A stretch of 64,000 nucleotides of DNA from Campylobacter sp. RM16189 (GCF_012978815.1 NZ_LIWR01000002.1:186001-250000); one strand, 5' to 3'. Counted from the stretch's first letter, positions 19,401-28,282 are shown. Notes: generated by a model not told the origin, from the sequence alone. Numbers and translations are program-made.

Positions 19401-20338
19401 TTTTTATCCTTTATACTCTTGATGACAGCTATACTTGCGGCACCTATTGCGGCAAGAGGAGTTACTAGAGTCGCAGTAGCTAAAAATTCGGATTTTTCCA
19501 TAGGATTTGGATGATTTTTCATATCCATTATTCCCATTTTTGGCTTGTTCTCATATTTTTTGGATATTGCCCTATCAATTTTATTAAAATCAATAGAGCT
19601 TACATAGATGGTTGATGTACCACCATTTTCGTCCATGCCGTATATAAAGCGAGTTTTCTTCATCTCATTTGCAATGGCGAAAATTTCATCTCGCTTTCCA
19701 AATTTTATAGCGTTTTTAGGACAGGCGACCTCGCATGCCGGTTTTTTGTTCTGTTCTAGCAGATCCTTACACATATCGCATTTAAACATCACACCGCCAC
19801 CTGCAAGTTTTGGCATTACCTTTAGATATATTCCCACTCCCGCTTGTCTTTGAGGCACTCCCCACGGACAAGCATCTCTACATTTCGCGCCGCCCACGCA
19901 AAAATCTTTATTTATATCTACTGCACCCTCTTCACTTTTGCTTATAACGCCAAAAGGGCAGATTTTTTGACAGGGAGGATGATCGCAGTGCATGCAGCGT
20001 CTAGGGATATGAAGCGTTTTGCCGTCCACTTCGAGCTTTTCTATATATGTGAAGTTATATGGAGTAAGCCTTGAGATATTATTCTTTTGTTTTGAGTAGT
20101 CCTCATGCTTAGTTTGAGGCCAATAGTCCATGATTGGCTCTTTTGGAACCGGAAATATAGGCTCATTTTTGATTTTACAGGCTTTTACGCATAGAGGCAT
20201 AGTCTCGTTTGCACAACCGTCGCAAAGATCTACGTCTATTATGCTGGCTATTTGTTTATCAGGTAAGGCTTTAGCCTCTACAGCGGTTGCTCCAAGCGCA
20301 GAAACAGCGCTAAATTTAAAGAAATTTCGTCTATCCAT
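19397..20338 (-). CDS. Tat-exported four-cluster iron-sulfur electron transfer protein
   Basis: 313 aa. The N-terminus carries a twin-arginine signal (MDRRNFFKF). Four cysteine groups follow: C39/42/50/54, C115/118/123/127, C147/153/157 and C187/190/202/206, the arrangement of FdnH/HybA/NrfC-type ferredoxin subunits. The third group reads CVGGAKCRDAC, with Gly at the place of the usual second Cys, so that site may hold a 3Fe-4S cluster or lose one. A hydrophobic helix near residues 285-307 should anchor it in the membrane beside the cytochrome b. The substrate side is unknown. Confidence 0.82.
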   Translation of the reverse strand: MDRRNFFKFSAVSALGATAVEAKALPDKQIASIIDVDLCDGCANETMPLCVKACKIKNEPIFPVPKEPIMDYWPQTKHEDYSKQKNNISRLTPYNFTYIEKLEVDGKTLHIPRRCMHCDHPPCQKICPFGVISKSEEGAVDINKDFCVGGAKCRDACPWGVPQRQAGVGIYLKVMPKLAGGGVMFKCDMCKDLLEQNKKPACEVACPKNAIKFGKRDEIFAIANEMKKTRFIYGMDENGGTSTIYVSSIDFNKIDRAISKKYENKPKMGIMDMKNHPNPMEKSEFLATATLVTPLAAIGAASIAVIKSIKDKK

Positions 20339-20409
20339 CGCTTATCCTTTTTTCTGTTTATGCTACTATCATCGCTACGATTTTTCAGTAACAATATTAC
20401 AAACAAAGG

Positions 20410-21450
20410 CTAAATTAGATGAACTTTTAGCTTGTGATCTTTTAGACTATTCGTGGTCTCTTTGTTTGCAATAGCGATTAGCTCGCTCTCTCTTAATATA
20501 TAAAAATTATTTAATTTTCTACCTTTAAACTTTTCAATTTCTTTTGATAATGTATCAAACATATAAAAAGCTTTTTCGTGACCAACCAGTAAAAAATCAG
20601 CTCCGCCATCAAAGGCTTCAAATAAAATTTCGCTAGCAAGTTTAAAGGCAAGCTCGTCATTTAGTCTAAGCAGATCAAACCCGCAAGGCAAATTTGCGCT
20701 TTCAAGCGTGATAAATTTCGCTTTTAAGGATTTTATTTCAGGCAAAATTTCTCCGTAGGTGGCGATAGCAAACTCTTTAAAATCATGTTTGGCATTTAGT
20801 TTAGTTAGCTCGCTTTTGTCTTTTATCTCGGGCAGTTTTTGCAATGGCTCTTTTAAATTTGATTTTACGTAGCTAATGGCATCTGCAAGCTCGTCAGCTC
20901 CTTCAAAGATAAAATTTTCTAAGCCGCAAGCGATCCAAACTCCAAATTTCGAGTTATCTACAAGGGCTAAAATTTGATCTTTTTTATCTGGATACTTTTC
21001 GCATAAAAATTTAGCAAAGATAATGGCACTTGAACCTATGAAATTTGGCTCAAATTCACTCATAAATCCCGCATAAAAATATGGCTTTAAACTCGCGTAG
21101 TAAGCTTTATCATCCTTTGAGGCAAATTTGCTAAACGGCTCAAATTTCGCCCAAAAATCGCTATCATCTATAAGCAGATCTTTCGTCGCTCTTTTTGTGC
21201 TAAGCGGCTCTATGGCTAAATTTGCTCCAAAGCGAGCCAAAACTCTATCCATCCTTGCAGTAAGTGGCGTTACTACGCCGTTTATCTTTACAAATTCACA
21301 TCCCTCGTAGTCAAAATAAGGATCATTTTTTTTGATCTCGTAAAGTAGCTCGGCGACACCCATAAAGTGGCAGCTATCGAAAAAATATGGCTTATAGTAT
21401 CTTAAAACATCGTTTTTGGCGTTAAATCTAAAAATTTTAACCTCAAGCAT
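20410..21450 (-). CDS. DUF5644-like protein, function unknown
   Basis: 346-aa cytoplasmic protein. The first 80 residues (opening LEVKIFRFNAKNDVLRYYK) look like the ferredoxin-like N-terminal domain of DUF5644 proteins of Campylobacter and Helicobacter, which recalls the 2Fe-2S part of SdhB/FrdB but without a cluster-binding cysteine set here. The C-terminal part (from about residue 225) has CGFDLLRLND and FLLVGHEKAFYMFD, reminiscent of an HdrB-like C-terminal domain. It is transcribed away from thiL. Family call is moderate and the role is unknown. Confidence 0.6.
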   Translation of the reverse strand: MLEVKIFRFNAKNDVLRYYKPYFFDSCHFMGVAELLYEIKKNDPYFDYEGCEFVKINGVVTPLTARMDRVLARFGANLAIEPLSTKRATKDLLIDDSDFWAKFEPFSKFASKDDKAYYASLKPYFYAGFMSEFEPNFIGSSAIIFAKFLCEKYPDKKDQILALVDNSKFGVWIACGLENFIFEGADELADAISYVKSNLKEPLQKLPEIKDKSELTKLNAKHDFKEFAIATYGEILPEIKSLKAKFITLESANLPCGFDLLRLNDELAFKLASEILFEAFDGGADFLLVGHEKAFYMFDTLSKEIEKFKGRKLNNFYILRESELIAIANKETTNSLKDHKLKVHLI

Positions 21451-21530
21451 GCTAGTCCTTAAAATGCTTTTTTGTAGTTTATAAAATTCTAGCTTAACTA
21501 ACGTTTGAAGTAGATTTTAACGTCAAATTT

Positions 21531-21536
21531 TATAAA
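21531..21536 (+). promoter_or_regulatory. -10-like box next to the thiL start
   Basis: TATAAA at 21531-21536 lies only 7 nt before the thiL ATG. If it is the -10 box, transcription would start at or next to the start codon. No Shine-Dalgarno sequence is seen upstream of the ATG. Confidence 0.35.
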
Positions 21537-21543
21537 ATGTGGC

Positions 21544-22365
21544 ATGGATAAAGAGCAGCGAATAATCGATAAATTTAGCAATTCTTTTATAGGAGATGAC
21601 GGCGCGGTTGTTGGCAAATGGGTCTATAGCAAGGATCTGTTTGCACAGGACAGCCACTTCAAGCTTGGTTGGCTTAGCCTCGATGAGATCGCTTATAAGG
21701 CGATGATCGTAAATATATCCGATGCTATCGCGATGAATGCCGTGCCTAAATACGCTCTTTTAGGACTTGGCTTGCCAAAAAAGATGAGCGAGGCTGAAAT
21801 TTCGCTTTTGCACAAAGGCTTTAAGCGCGCCTGCGATGAGTTTGGCATAACGATAATAGGCGGCGATACGATAAGCTCGGATAAAATTTTTATAAGCGTT
21901 ACGATTATCTCGCATTTATCAGGTAAGGCGGTTTATCGAAACAGCGCAAAAACAGGCGATCTTATAGCTTATACCGGTAAGCTTGGAGAGAGTTTAAAGG
22001 GGCTAAAAAGCTTGATGAGAGGAGCTCAGATAGGTAAAAATTCGCGCTTTAAAAAGCCTAAGTTAAGGGCTAAATTTTTCTATTCGGCATCTAAATTTAT
22101 AAGCTCAGCCATGGATATCTCCGACGGTCTTGAAACCGATCTTGCAAGGCTCGCAAAAGCCAGCAAAAAAGGGGTAAAATTTAGCAAAAAGCCCACTAAA
22201 AACGAGCTAAAAAGCGGGGAAGAGTATGAAATGCTATTTACCTTTAGCGCAAAAAACCTGAGCAGGATAGAAAATGAAGCCAAAAAAGCTCGCGTAAAAA
22301 TAAATATTTTTGGAAAAATCACAAAAGGAAGACACAAAACCCATGCAAAACAACACCACTTTTAA
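21544..22365 (+). CDS. thiL: Thiamine-monophosphate kinase
   Basis: Phosphorylates thiamine monophosphate to the active diphosphate. The 273-aa protein is shorter than the E. coli enzyme (about 325 aa) but keeps the AIR-synthase-like fold signatures: GDDGAVVG near the start, [16 protein letters not shown] and [10 protein letters not shown]. The start ATG has no Shine-Dalgarno sequence. Its last 23 nt overlap truD. The order thiL, truD, small exported protein is that I recall from C. jejuni. Confidence 0.9.
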   Translation: MDKEQRIIDKFSNSFIGDDGAVVGKWVYSKDLFAQDSHFKLGWLSLDEIAYKAMIVNISDAIAMNAVPKYALLGLGLPKKMSEAEISLLHKGFKRACDEFGITIIGGDTISSDKIFISVTIISHLSGKAVYRNSAKTGDLIAYTGKLGESLKGLKSLMRGAQIGKNSRFKKPKLRAKFFYSASKFISSAMDISDGLETDLARLAKASKKGVKFSKKPTKNELKSGEEYEMLFTFSAKNLSRIENEAKKARVKINIFGKITKGRHKTHAKQHHF

Positions 22366-23467
22366 GCCCTTATACGCACTCGCTCACACTCCTATAAATG
22401 CTTATTTCAGCAAGAATTCGGATGATTTTGTAGTGCGTGAAATACCGCTTTACGAATTTAGCGGAGACGGCGAGCATCTTATCGTTGAAATTTCTAAAAA
22501 AGATATGACGACACAAGAAGCCTTAAAGGCTTTAAGCGACTTTACGGGCGTTAAGATAAGAGAATTTGGCTATGCGGGGCTTAAGGATAAGCAGGGAATG
22601 ACTACTCAATTTATCTCTATGCCGCGTAAATTTGAGGCGAATTTGGCAAATTTTAGCCACGATAAAATGAAAATTCTAAACATGAACGCTCATAACAATA
22701 AGCTAAGAATAGGTCATTTAAAGGGCAATAGTTTTTTTATCCGTCTTAAAAAGGTCCTTGCAACCGATGCTCTTAAGCTTGAGCAGGCTATTAGGAAGCT
22801 AGATGAGATCGGATATCCGAACTATTTTGGCTATCAGAGGTTTGGCAAATTTGGCGATAATGCAGCTAGTGGATTTGAAATTTTAAAGCACGGAACTCTA
22901 AATGGCAAAAAGCTTAAAAATCCAAAAATGAGCGAGTTTTTAATCTCCGCTTATCAAAGCGATCTTTTTAACCGCTGGCTTAGTAAGCGTATCGAAATTT
23001 CGCGATTTGCAGATGAATTTAGCGCAAAAGAGTTGGGTGCAATTTATAAATTTATGAGTGCGGACGAGATAAGAGAGTTAAAGAGTCAAAAGCAGTTTTT
23101 TAAGCTAATTCGTGGCGAAGTTTTGGGTCATTATCCTTTTGGCAAGTACTTTTTGTGTGAGGATTTGCAAAGCGAGGTTGAGAAATTTAATCTCAAAGAT
23201 AGAACCAGCTGCGGGCTTATCGTAGGAAGTAGGGCGTATAAAAGCGAGGGGCTTGCTAAAAAGATAGAGGATGATATCTTTAGCGAGGCAAGTGAATTTG
23301 AAGCAAAAATGAGCGGAAGCAGGCGTTTTGCTTGGAGCTATCTTGAAAATGTTCAATATAAATACAATCCTGAAAAAGCGCATTTTGGCATAAATTTTAC
23401 TTTGCAAAAGGGCTCATATGCGACTGTGGTTTTGGAAGAAATTTTGCATAAGGATATTTTCGAATAA
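22343..23467 (+). CDS. truD: tRNA pseudouridine(13) synthase
   Basis: Isomerises U13 of tRNA-Glu to pseudouridine. The catalytic Asp is D82 in [10 protein letters not shown], and [13 protein letters not shown] and the later TRUD-domain insertion are present. A longer frame from 22310 exists, but the ATG at 22343 gives a 374-aa protein of normal length whose sequence from the start ([12 protein letters not shown]) fits the family, with AGGAAG about 11 nt upstream. It overlaps thiL by 23 nt. Confidence 0.92.
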   Translation: MQNNTTFKPLYALAHTPINAYFSKNSDDFVVREIPLYEFSGDGEHLIVEISKKDMTTQEALKALSDFTGVKIREFGYAGLKDKQGMTTQFISMPRKFEANLANFSHDKMKILNMNAHNNKLRIGHLKGNSFFIRLKKVLATDALKLEQAIRKLDEIGYPNYFGYQRFGKFGDNAASGFEILKHGTLNGKKLKNPKMSEFLISAYQSDLFNRWLSKRIEISRFADEFSAKELGAIYKFMSADEIRELKSQKQFFKLIRGEVLGHYPFGKYFLCEDLQSEVEKFNLKDRTSCGLIVGSRAYKSEGLAKKIEDDIFSEASEFEAKMSGSRRFAWSYLENVQYKYNPEKAHFGINFTLQKGSYATVVLEEILHKDIFE

Positions 23468-23476
23468 GGAGAGAAT

Positions 23477-23827
23477 ATGCGATATTTTGTGATTGTTTTA
23501 GGGTGCCTAGCCTGTTTTTTGGGATTTGCAAAGGCTTGTGAGTCGCCTCCTGCTGCGGAAGCTTTCGTCTATGAAAATGATATGGATTTAGACGGCGTAC
23601 TTGATATGAGCGAGTGGAAAAATGTAAAGAGTATGGAGAATTTTAGAGTTAAATTTGGAGATTTTAGCAAAGCGGAGTTTAAAAAATTTGATAAAAACAA
23701 AGACGGTAAGCTTGAGTGGGAAAGCGAGCTTGAGGGCAATATCGAATACATAAAAGATCCTTGCGAGATCAAGGAAGAGCAAGAAAACTTTAAAAAATCA
23801 AAAAGCAACCAAAAAGGAAAATCGTGA
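23477..23827 (+). CDS. Exported EF-hand protein, 116 aa
   Basis: A signal peptide (MRYFVIVLGCLACFLGFAKA) precedes a mature protein of about 96 residues with two EF-hand loops: DMDLDGVLDMSE (35-46), which has acidic residues at loop positions 1, 3, 5, 9 and 12, and DKNKDGKLEWES (72-83), with Ser at position 12. Calcium binding in the periplasm is therefore likely. Cys21 directly after the Ala at the cleavage site could also make it a lipoprotein, though no good lipobox is seen. It sits 9 nt after truD and overlaps the peptidase gene by 4 nt. It matches Cj1456 in place and kind. Confidence 0.78.
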   Translation: MRYFVIVLGCLACFLGFAKACESPPAAEAFVYENDMDLDGVLDMSEWKNVKSMENFRVKFGDFSKAEFKKFDKNKDGKLEWESELEGNIEYIKDPCEIKEEQENFKKSKSNQKGKS

Positions 23828-24438
23828 AAAATATCTTTTTGTGCTCTTATTTTGCAGGAGTCTTTGAGCTCTTTGCGGATAAATTTGACTGCGAGGGAAA
23901 GAGTGTTTGCTTCATATCAACGGCTGGCAAATTTGAAGAGGTGAATTTCTACGTAGATGAGGCAAAAGAGTGCTTTAAAAATGCGGGCGTGAGAATTGAT
24001 GAGCTTGATATCTCGGTAAGCGACAAGACGGAAATTTTGAAGAAATTTAGCCAAAACGACTTCATCTACGTATGTGGCGGAAATACCTTTTATCTCTTAA
24101 GCGAGCTTAAAAAATCAGGAGTTATAAGCGAGCTAAAGAGTCTCGTAAACAGCGGCAAAATTTATATCGGCGAATCGGCAGGCGGCATAATAACATCGCC
24201 TGATATCGAGTATATAGGGCTAATGGATGAAAATTTAGTGGAGTTAAAGGATCTTAGCGGCTTAAATTTAGTGAGTTTTTATACCTTGCCTCATTTGGGC
24301 GAATTTCCTTTTGAAGAAGCATGCAAGAATATAATCGCAAAATTTGGCGAGAAAATAGATCTAAAAGCGATAAATAACTTTGAGGCGATTTTAATTCGGG
24401 ATGAAGAAACGGTTATTTTAAGCGCAAAGTCGCTATAA
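23824..24438 (+). CDS. Peptidase E-like protein, S51 family
   Basis: 204-aa protein of the class I glutamine-amidotransferase-like fold. GGNTF (85-89), GESAGG with the nucleophile S118, and H157 in LPHLGEF line up with Ser120 and His157 of E. coli dipeptidase PepE, which cuts Asp-X dipeptides. It starts with GTG in a 4-nt overlap (GTGA) with the EF-hand gene. The last bases of the gene contain the -10 box of rnpB. Aspartyl dipeptidase activity is family inference. Confidence 0.8.
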   Translation: MKNIFLCSYFAGVFELFADKFDCEGKSVCFISTAGKFEEVNFYVDEAKECFKNAGVRIDELDISVSDKTEILKKFSQNDFIYVCGGNTFYLLSELKKSGVISELKSLVNSGKIYIGESAGGIITSPDIEYIGLMDENLVELKDLSGLNLVSFYTLPHLGEFPFEEACKNIIAKFGEKIDLKAINNFEAILIRDEETVILSAKSL

Positions 24439-24439
24439 T
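24434..24439 (+). promoter_or_regulatory. -10 box of rnpB
   Basis: TATAAT spans the TAA stop codon of the peptidase gene and lies 6 nt before the first base of the RNase P RNA helix, the expected distance to a transcription start. Confidence 0.65.
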
Positions 24440-24445
24440 CTCATC

Positions 24446-24769
24446 GGCACGGCAAGTGATTGCTTTTAAATTTCGGTTTAAAAGAGGAAAGTCCGAGCTG
24501 CTATAAGACAAAGTCCCATCTAACGGATGGCTAGGGAAACCTAAGGGATAGTGTAACAGAAAGCAGACTGCCGCTTCGGCGGTGATGGTGAAACGGCGGG
24601 GTAAGAGCCCACCAGCGCCACGCGAAAGCATGGCGGCTATATAAACCCGACTTGCAGCAAGAAGGGATGGTTTTAGTCTTATGTTAAACCCTTCGCTAGA
24701 GCCAAATTGCGAAATTTGGATTAGATAAATAATCACTCACGACAGAACTCGGCTTATCGCCGTGCCTTT
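24446..24769 (+). ncRNA. rnpB: RNase P RNA (bacterial type A)
   Basis: Catalytic RNA that trims the 5' leader of tRNA precursors. The conserved core is readable: GAGGAAAGTCCGAGC (P4 region) near the 5' end, ACAGAAAGCAGACTGCC and GGTAAGAGCCCACCAG in the middle, and ACAGAACTCGGCTTA at the 3' end. The 5' GGCACGGC (24446-24453) pairs with GCCGTGCC (24759-24766) to form helix P1, followed by a short T-run. The length of about 320 nt is normal. Confidence 0.96.
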
Positions 24770-24837
24770 TTATGTGTTTAATCTTACGAATTTAAGCCTT
24801 CTTGTGTTTATAAAGCAGATTATACAAAGGATAGGTT

Positions 24838-25353
24838 ATGCAAGAATATGTCTGGTTGTTTCCGATCATTTTTGTATTTCATGATTTTGAAGAGATTATT
24901 TTTCTTAGATTTTGGCTTGATAAAAATAAGGATTTTTTAGAGAAAAATTATCCGTTTGTATTAAAAAGATATGAGAGCATTAGCTCCGAAGCCTTTGCTT
25001 TTGGAGTGTTTGAAGAGTTTGTTTTGTGCATAATAATTTGCATATTGGCTGTATGGGCGGATAATAAATTTGTTTGGCTGATATGGCTTGGTTGCTTCAG
25101 CGCTTGCGCTATTCATTTTATCGTGCATATATTTCAAGCGGTTATTATTAAAAGATATATTCCTGCCATAGTAACTAGTGTAATAACCCTTCCTGTCAGC
25201 ATCTGGATTATTGCTAAATCTTATAACGAGATTGCGGTAACACCGAAGGAATTTGCTACTTTTACTATTATTGGGGTTATTATAGTTTTTATAAACTTGA
25301 AATTTGCGCTATTTTTGATAAGTAAATTTCAAAAATTTCTTGACACCAAATAG
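24838..25353 (+). CDS. HXXEE domain membrane protein
   Basis: 171-aa integral membrane protein with four or five hydrophobic helices. The first helix contains HDFEE (H15, E18, E19), the motif that names the HXXEE domain family; the later helices carry FGVFEEF and AIHFIVHIFQ, whose charged residues inside helices suggest a metal site or membrane enzyme. It stands alone after rnpB, behind an AAGGATAGGTT ribosome binding region. Function of the family is unknown. Confidence 0.75.
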   Translation: MQEYVWLFPIIFVFHDFEEIIFLRFWLDKNKDFLEKNYPFVLKRYESISSEAFAFGVFEEFVLCIIICILAVWADNKFVWLIWLGCFSACAIHFIVHIFQAVIIKRYIPAIVTSVITLPVSIWIIAKSYNEIAVTPKEFATFTIIGVIIVFINLKFALFLISKFQKFLDTK

Positions 25354-25391
25354 ACAAAAAGCAAATAAGCCATAAATTGATTGAAATCGAT

Positions 25392-25622
25392 TTACTGCCA
25401 TATGTAGTTTCTAGCGTCTTTTAATTTTTTTAGTTCCAGACTCAGTTTTTCCAATCTTTTTTGTATGATTTCTTCTGCGTCTTTAGTTAGTGTCGCAACT
25501 TCTTCTAGCTCTTCTATGCTATCAAAAATCAATGGAGCGTTTTGGATAAGTCTTTCTATAGACTCCTCATCTTCGTTTAAGACCGCTATTTTAAACTCGT
25601 TTAGCCATATAGTCTCAGGCAT
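25392..25622 (-). CDS. Small coiled-coil protein at the end of the fliD-fliS operon
   Basis: 76-aa acidic helical protein, predicted coiled coil over its second half (EEIIQKRLEKLSLELKKLK). The frame continues upstream to 25643, but the ATG at 25622 has a GGAAAG ribosome binding site; it overlaps the end of fliS by 8 nt. It occupies the place of Cj0550 in C. jejuni. A FliT-like or other flagellar chaperone role would fit the position and shape, but is only inference. Confidence 0.72.
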   Translation of the reverse strand: MPETIWLNEFKIAVLNEDEESIERLIQNAPLIFDSIEELEEVATLTKDAEEIIQKRLEKLSLELKKLKDARNYIWQ

Positions 25623-25983
25623 TGCTTTCTTTCCAAGCCTCAAGAAGTTGCTTTACTACACTTACTACCTCATCCAGATTTTTTTCATCGTTTGTTATAT
25701 TTGCCTGTGAAAGTAGCTGAATTTGTCTAGTGTAAATTCCGCTAAGATAATGAGCAACGTTTCCTTGAGAGTAGTCAAGCGAATTTAAAAGCTCGACAAA
25801 AATCGCATTTGCTCTGTTTATAAAGTATACTTTTTTCTCGACATCTTTATTTTGCATAGATTGTCTAGCTCTAAAAATAAATCTTAAAATTCCTTCATAT
25901 AGCATCTCTATCAGTTTTTGTGGAGACTCTATGCCTCCGACTGCGTTTTGAGAGTATGCTGCGTAAGCTGCGCTATTCATCAT
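25615..25983 (-). CDS. fliS: Flagellin export chaperone FliS
   Basis: 122-aa helical chaperone that binds the C-terminus of flagellin and stops it polymerising in the cytoplasm. Family features are AYAAYSQN near the start, the SPQKLIEMLYEGILRFI helix, and LNSLDYSQGNVAHYLSGIY in the middle. It lies 13 nt after fliD, as in most bacteria, and would be expressed from the promoter before flaG. Confidence 0.93.
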   Translation of the reverse strand: MMNSAAYAAYSQNAVGGIESPQKLIEMLYEGILRFIFRARQSMQNKDVEKKVYFINRANAIFVELLNSLDYSQGNVAHYLSGIYTRQIQLLSQANITNDEKNLDEVVSVVKQLLEAWKESNA

Positions 25984-25996
25984 TATTTTTCCATTC

Positions 25997-27784
25997 TTAT
26001 TTTTTAGATTTTAGCTCGGCATCTATCATTGATTGCAATGTAGAAAACTGATTTTGAAGCTTATTGATCATATTGTCATAGGCTAAAAATCTTTGAGCCA
26101 TCATGTCGTATTTAGTATCAAGATCTTGTGTCGCTTTTAACCTATCTTTTTCAAGCTTCTTTTTTTCTTCTATTAAATTTTGATTATATATAGTCAATGT
26201 TCCATTTTTACCCACTATATTATCTAGTTTTGAATTCAAAGATGAGAATACCCCATCAGTCCTTGTCTCTTTTGATGTTAAATTCATAGCGCTTAAACCA
26301 AAGCCCTCAAGCACATCAGCTTTGCCTTGAATATTTATAGCTGTTCCGTCTGTGCTTTTTAAAACGATTCTGTCTTCAGCTTTATTCAAAGTGGCTTGGA
26401 CACCTACAATACTAGCTTCGTTTATAGCCTTCAAAAGTGCTAAGGCGTTTTCTTTTGATGTATTTGTACTAGGAGTGGTTAAGGTTATTTTGTTTCCGTT
26501 AATTATAAAATCATCGTTTGATACACTTATTGCGCCGCTATTTATGGCTTTACTGCTCGCTGTTTGTATGGTGCTATACATACTAGATTTTGCGAATAAC
26601 TTTTTGGCATCGTCTAAATTTTCGGATAGCTTTGAGCTTAATTTTAGGCTATTAAGTTCCAGCAGTCCATCTTTGGTTAATGTTATGCCAAAATCAGTTA
26701 TATTGAGGTTGCTGCTTTTTGATTTTATAGCTACAGAAAAAGATCCTGAATCATGCATAGAACGCATAGATATATTGTCTTGCTCTCCTATCGTTTTTGT
26801 AGTGAATAAAAGCCTATTTATAGTAGATTTTATGCTTGTTATCTCGTTAATTCCCTGAAAAGTTCCTGCATTATTTGTATCGCTGTTGTAGTCAGTTGCT
26901 ATATCAAGATTGTTCACTAGACTATTATATGTTTTTACTAAATTTTCTATCTCTTTTTTTATGTCAGAAGTATCTTCTTTGACACTAAAAGTTGTTTTTC
27001 CCACTTCTTTTAGTGTCAAATGCAAGCCTATTGATAGATCTTTAATGTTGTTAGAATCTCTTTTTACCGTTATACCATTATATGTAAATTCGGAGTCTTG
27101 CGCTGTAGATATTTTGTTGCTATTTACATTTGCACTATCCCAACCCAGAGCTTCTAATATATAATTTGCATTATCTAGCTCGTTTCCGCTTGAATCTTGG
27201 GTAGAAAATTCTATCTTATTGCTAGCTCCGGTATCTTTTGATTGCAAAATTAGCTGATACGGCTTATCTCCTCCGACTTTTAGAATTTTAGCTTGAACAT
27301 AGCCACCAGTGGCATCTGTTATTTTTGCTGCCAACTCTTCGTAGGATGTAGATTGCTTAAGATCTATTTTATAATCTACATTGTTAAATTTGATTACAAA
27401 AGAGCCCTCTCTAGCCGCAAACGATTCAGGGCTTATAAATTTTTTACTTTGATATATATCTCTTGCCGCAAGTTGTTTCACATCTATATCCATATCTTGC
27501 AAGCCAACACCTGCGCTTACGCTTAGATCCGCACTTTTACCATTTGTATTTACGCTTCTTTTTAAGAACATAGCCTCATCGCTAAGTGCAGAAACAGATG
27601 ATTTAAACGAACTTATTAGTGTTTTAATAGCGGATAGATCTTTTTGCTTTGTTACGTTTTTTTCCATCTTGTGTGTTATAGGATTGATTATACCGGCTTT
27701 ATCCGCCGATTTTAATTTGTCTATAACATCTTGAGTTAAAACGTTACTTCCAAGTCCAAGAGAAGAAATTTTTCCAAACCCCAT
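25997..27784 (-). CDS. fliD: Flagellar filament cap protein FliD (HAP2)
   Basis: Forms the cap under which flagellin subunits assemble. The 595-aa length suits Campylobacter FliD. The conserved N-terminus (GKISSLGLGSNVLTQDVIDKLK) and C-terminal helices (KYDMMAQRFLAYDNMINKLQ) are present and the middle is variable. The frame extends upstream to 27835 inside flaG; the ATG at 27784 is preferred because of its GGAGAG ribosome binding site just before the flaG stop, and because it fits the family N-terminus. Confidence 0.94.
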   Translation of the reverse strand: MGFGKISSLGLGSNVLTQDVIDKLKSADKAGIINPITHKMEKNVTKQKDLSAIKTLISSFKSSVSALSDEAMFLKRSVNTNGKSADLSVSAGVGLQDMDIDVKQLAARDIYQSKKFISPESFAAREGSFVIKFNNVDYKIDLKQSTSYEELAAKITDATGGYVQAKILKVGGDKPYQLILQSKDTGASNKIEFSTQDSSGNELDNANYILEALGWDSANVNSNKISTAQDSEFTYNGITVKRDSNNIKDLSIGLHLTLKEVGKTTFSVKEDTSDIKKEIENLVKTYNSLVNNLDIATDYNSDTNNAGTFQGINEITSIKSTINRLLFTTKTIGEQDNISMRSMHDSGSFSVAIKSKSSNLNITDFGITLTKDGLLELNSLKLSSKLSENLDDAKKLFAKSSMYSTIQTASSKAINSGAISVSNDDFIINGNKITLTTPSTNTSKENALALLKAINEASIVGVQATLNKAEDRIVLKSTDGTAINIQGKADVLEGFGLSAMNLTSKETRTDGVFSSLNSKLDNIVGKNGTLTIYNQNLIEEKKKLEKDRLKATQDLDTKYDMMAQRFLAYDNMINKLQNQFSTLQSMIDAELKSKK

Positions 27785-27785
27785 C

Positions 27786-28157
27786 TTAGCTCTCCTTATC
27801 GAATAGTACTCCGACTGCCTCTCTAAAATATTCACTAAGTTTCATTACTTGCTCGCTTGGAATTTTTCTTATTATTTCGCCTGTTTTCATCTCCATTACG
27901 TTAACGTAAAGAAAATTTATCTTGTCATTGTAAGCAAAACGTATATTTGTATCCAGCGCTTCCATCTGTCTATTTAGTTTTTCCGTGGCTTCGTTTAGCT
28001 TTTTGACTAGATCTTCATTGTTTTGCTCTGTTTGATTTTCGACAATATTTGGTTGAATTTGTGTTTGCTCAACTTCCCTTGTTTGAGGCTGTGAATGTGT
28101 GTTGCCTGTTGATAGAGCCGTATTTATCGGCTGACTTGCAACTTTGAAAATTTCCAT
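27786..28157 (-). CDS. flaG: Flagellar protein FlaG
   Basis: 123-aa FlaG family protein, which in Campylobacter affects filament length. The first half is a low-complexity Gln/Asn/Thr linker; the second half holds the conserved domain with LNEATEKLNRQMEALDTNIRF, YVNVMEMKTGEIIRKIP and VMKLSEYFREAVG. It is the first gene of flaG-fliD-fliS, with a GGAGAAA ribosome binding site and a sigma-28 type promoter upstream. Confidence 0.92.
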   Translation of the reverse strand: MEIFKVASQPINTALSTGNTHSQPQTREVEQTQIQPNIVENQTEQNNEDLVKKLNEATEKLNRQMEALDTNIRFAYNDKINFLYVNVMEMKTGEIIRKIPSEQVMKLSEYFREAVGVLFDKES

Positions 28158-28187
28158 ATTTTCTCCTTATAAATATACTACTTTGTT

Positions 28188-28214
28188 ATATCGGCTATAT
28201 CTAAAATTTCTTTA
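28188..28214 (-). promoter_or_regulatory. Sigma-28 promoter of flaG-fliD-fliS
   Basis: On the minus strand TAAA (28214-28211) is followed by exactly 15 nt and then GCCGATAT (28195-28188). This fits the flagellar sigma-28 consensus TAAA-N15-GCCGATAA and lies about 30 nt before the flaG start. Confidence 0.72.
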
Positions 28215-28282
28215 TACTATATAGTTAATTAAAATTTACGCTTAAATTTGTTAAGATTTTGCTTAATTTATAAGGAATGTAT

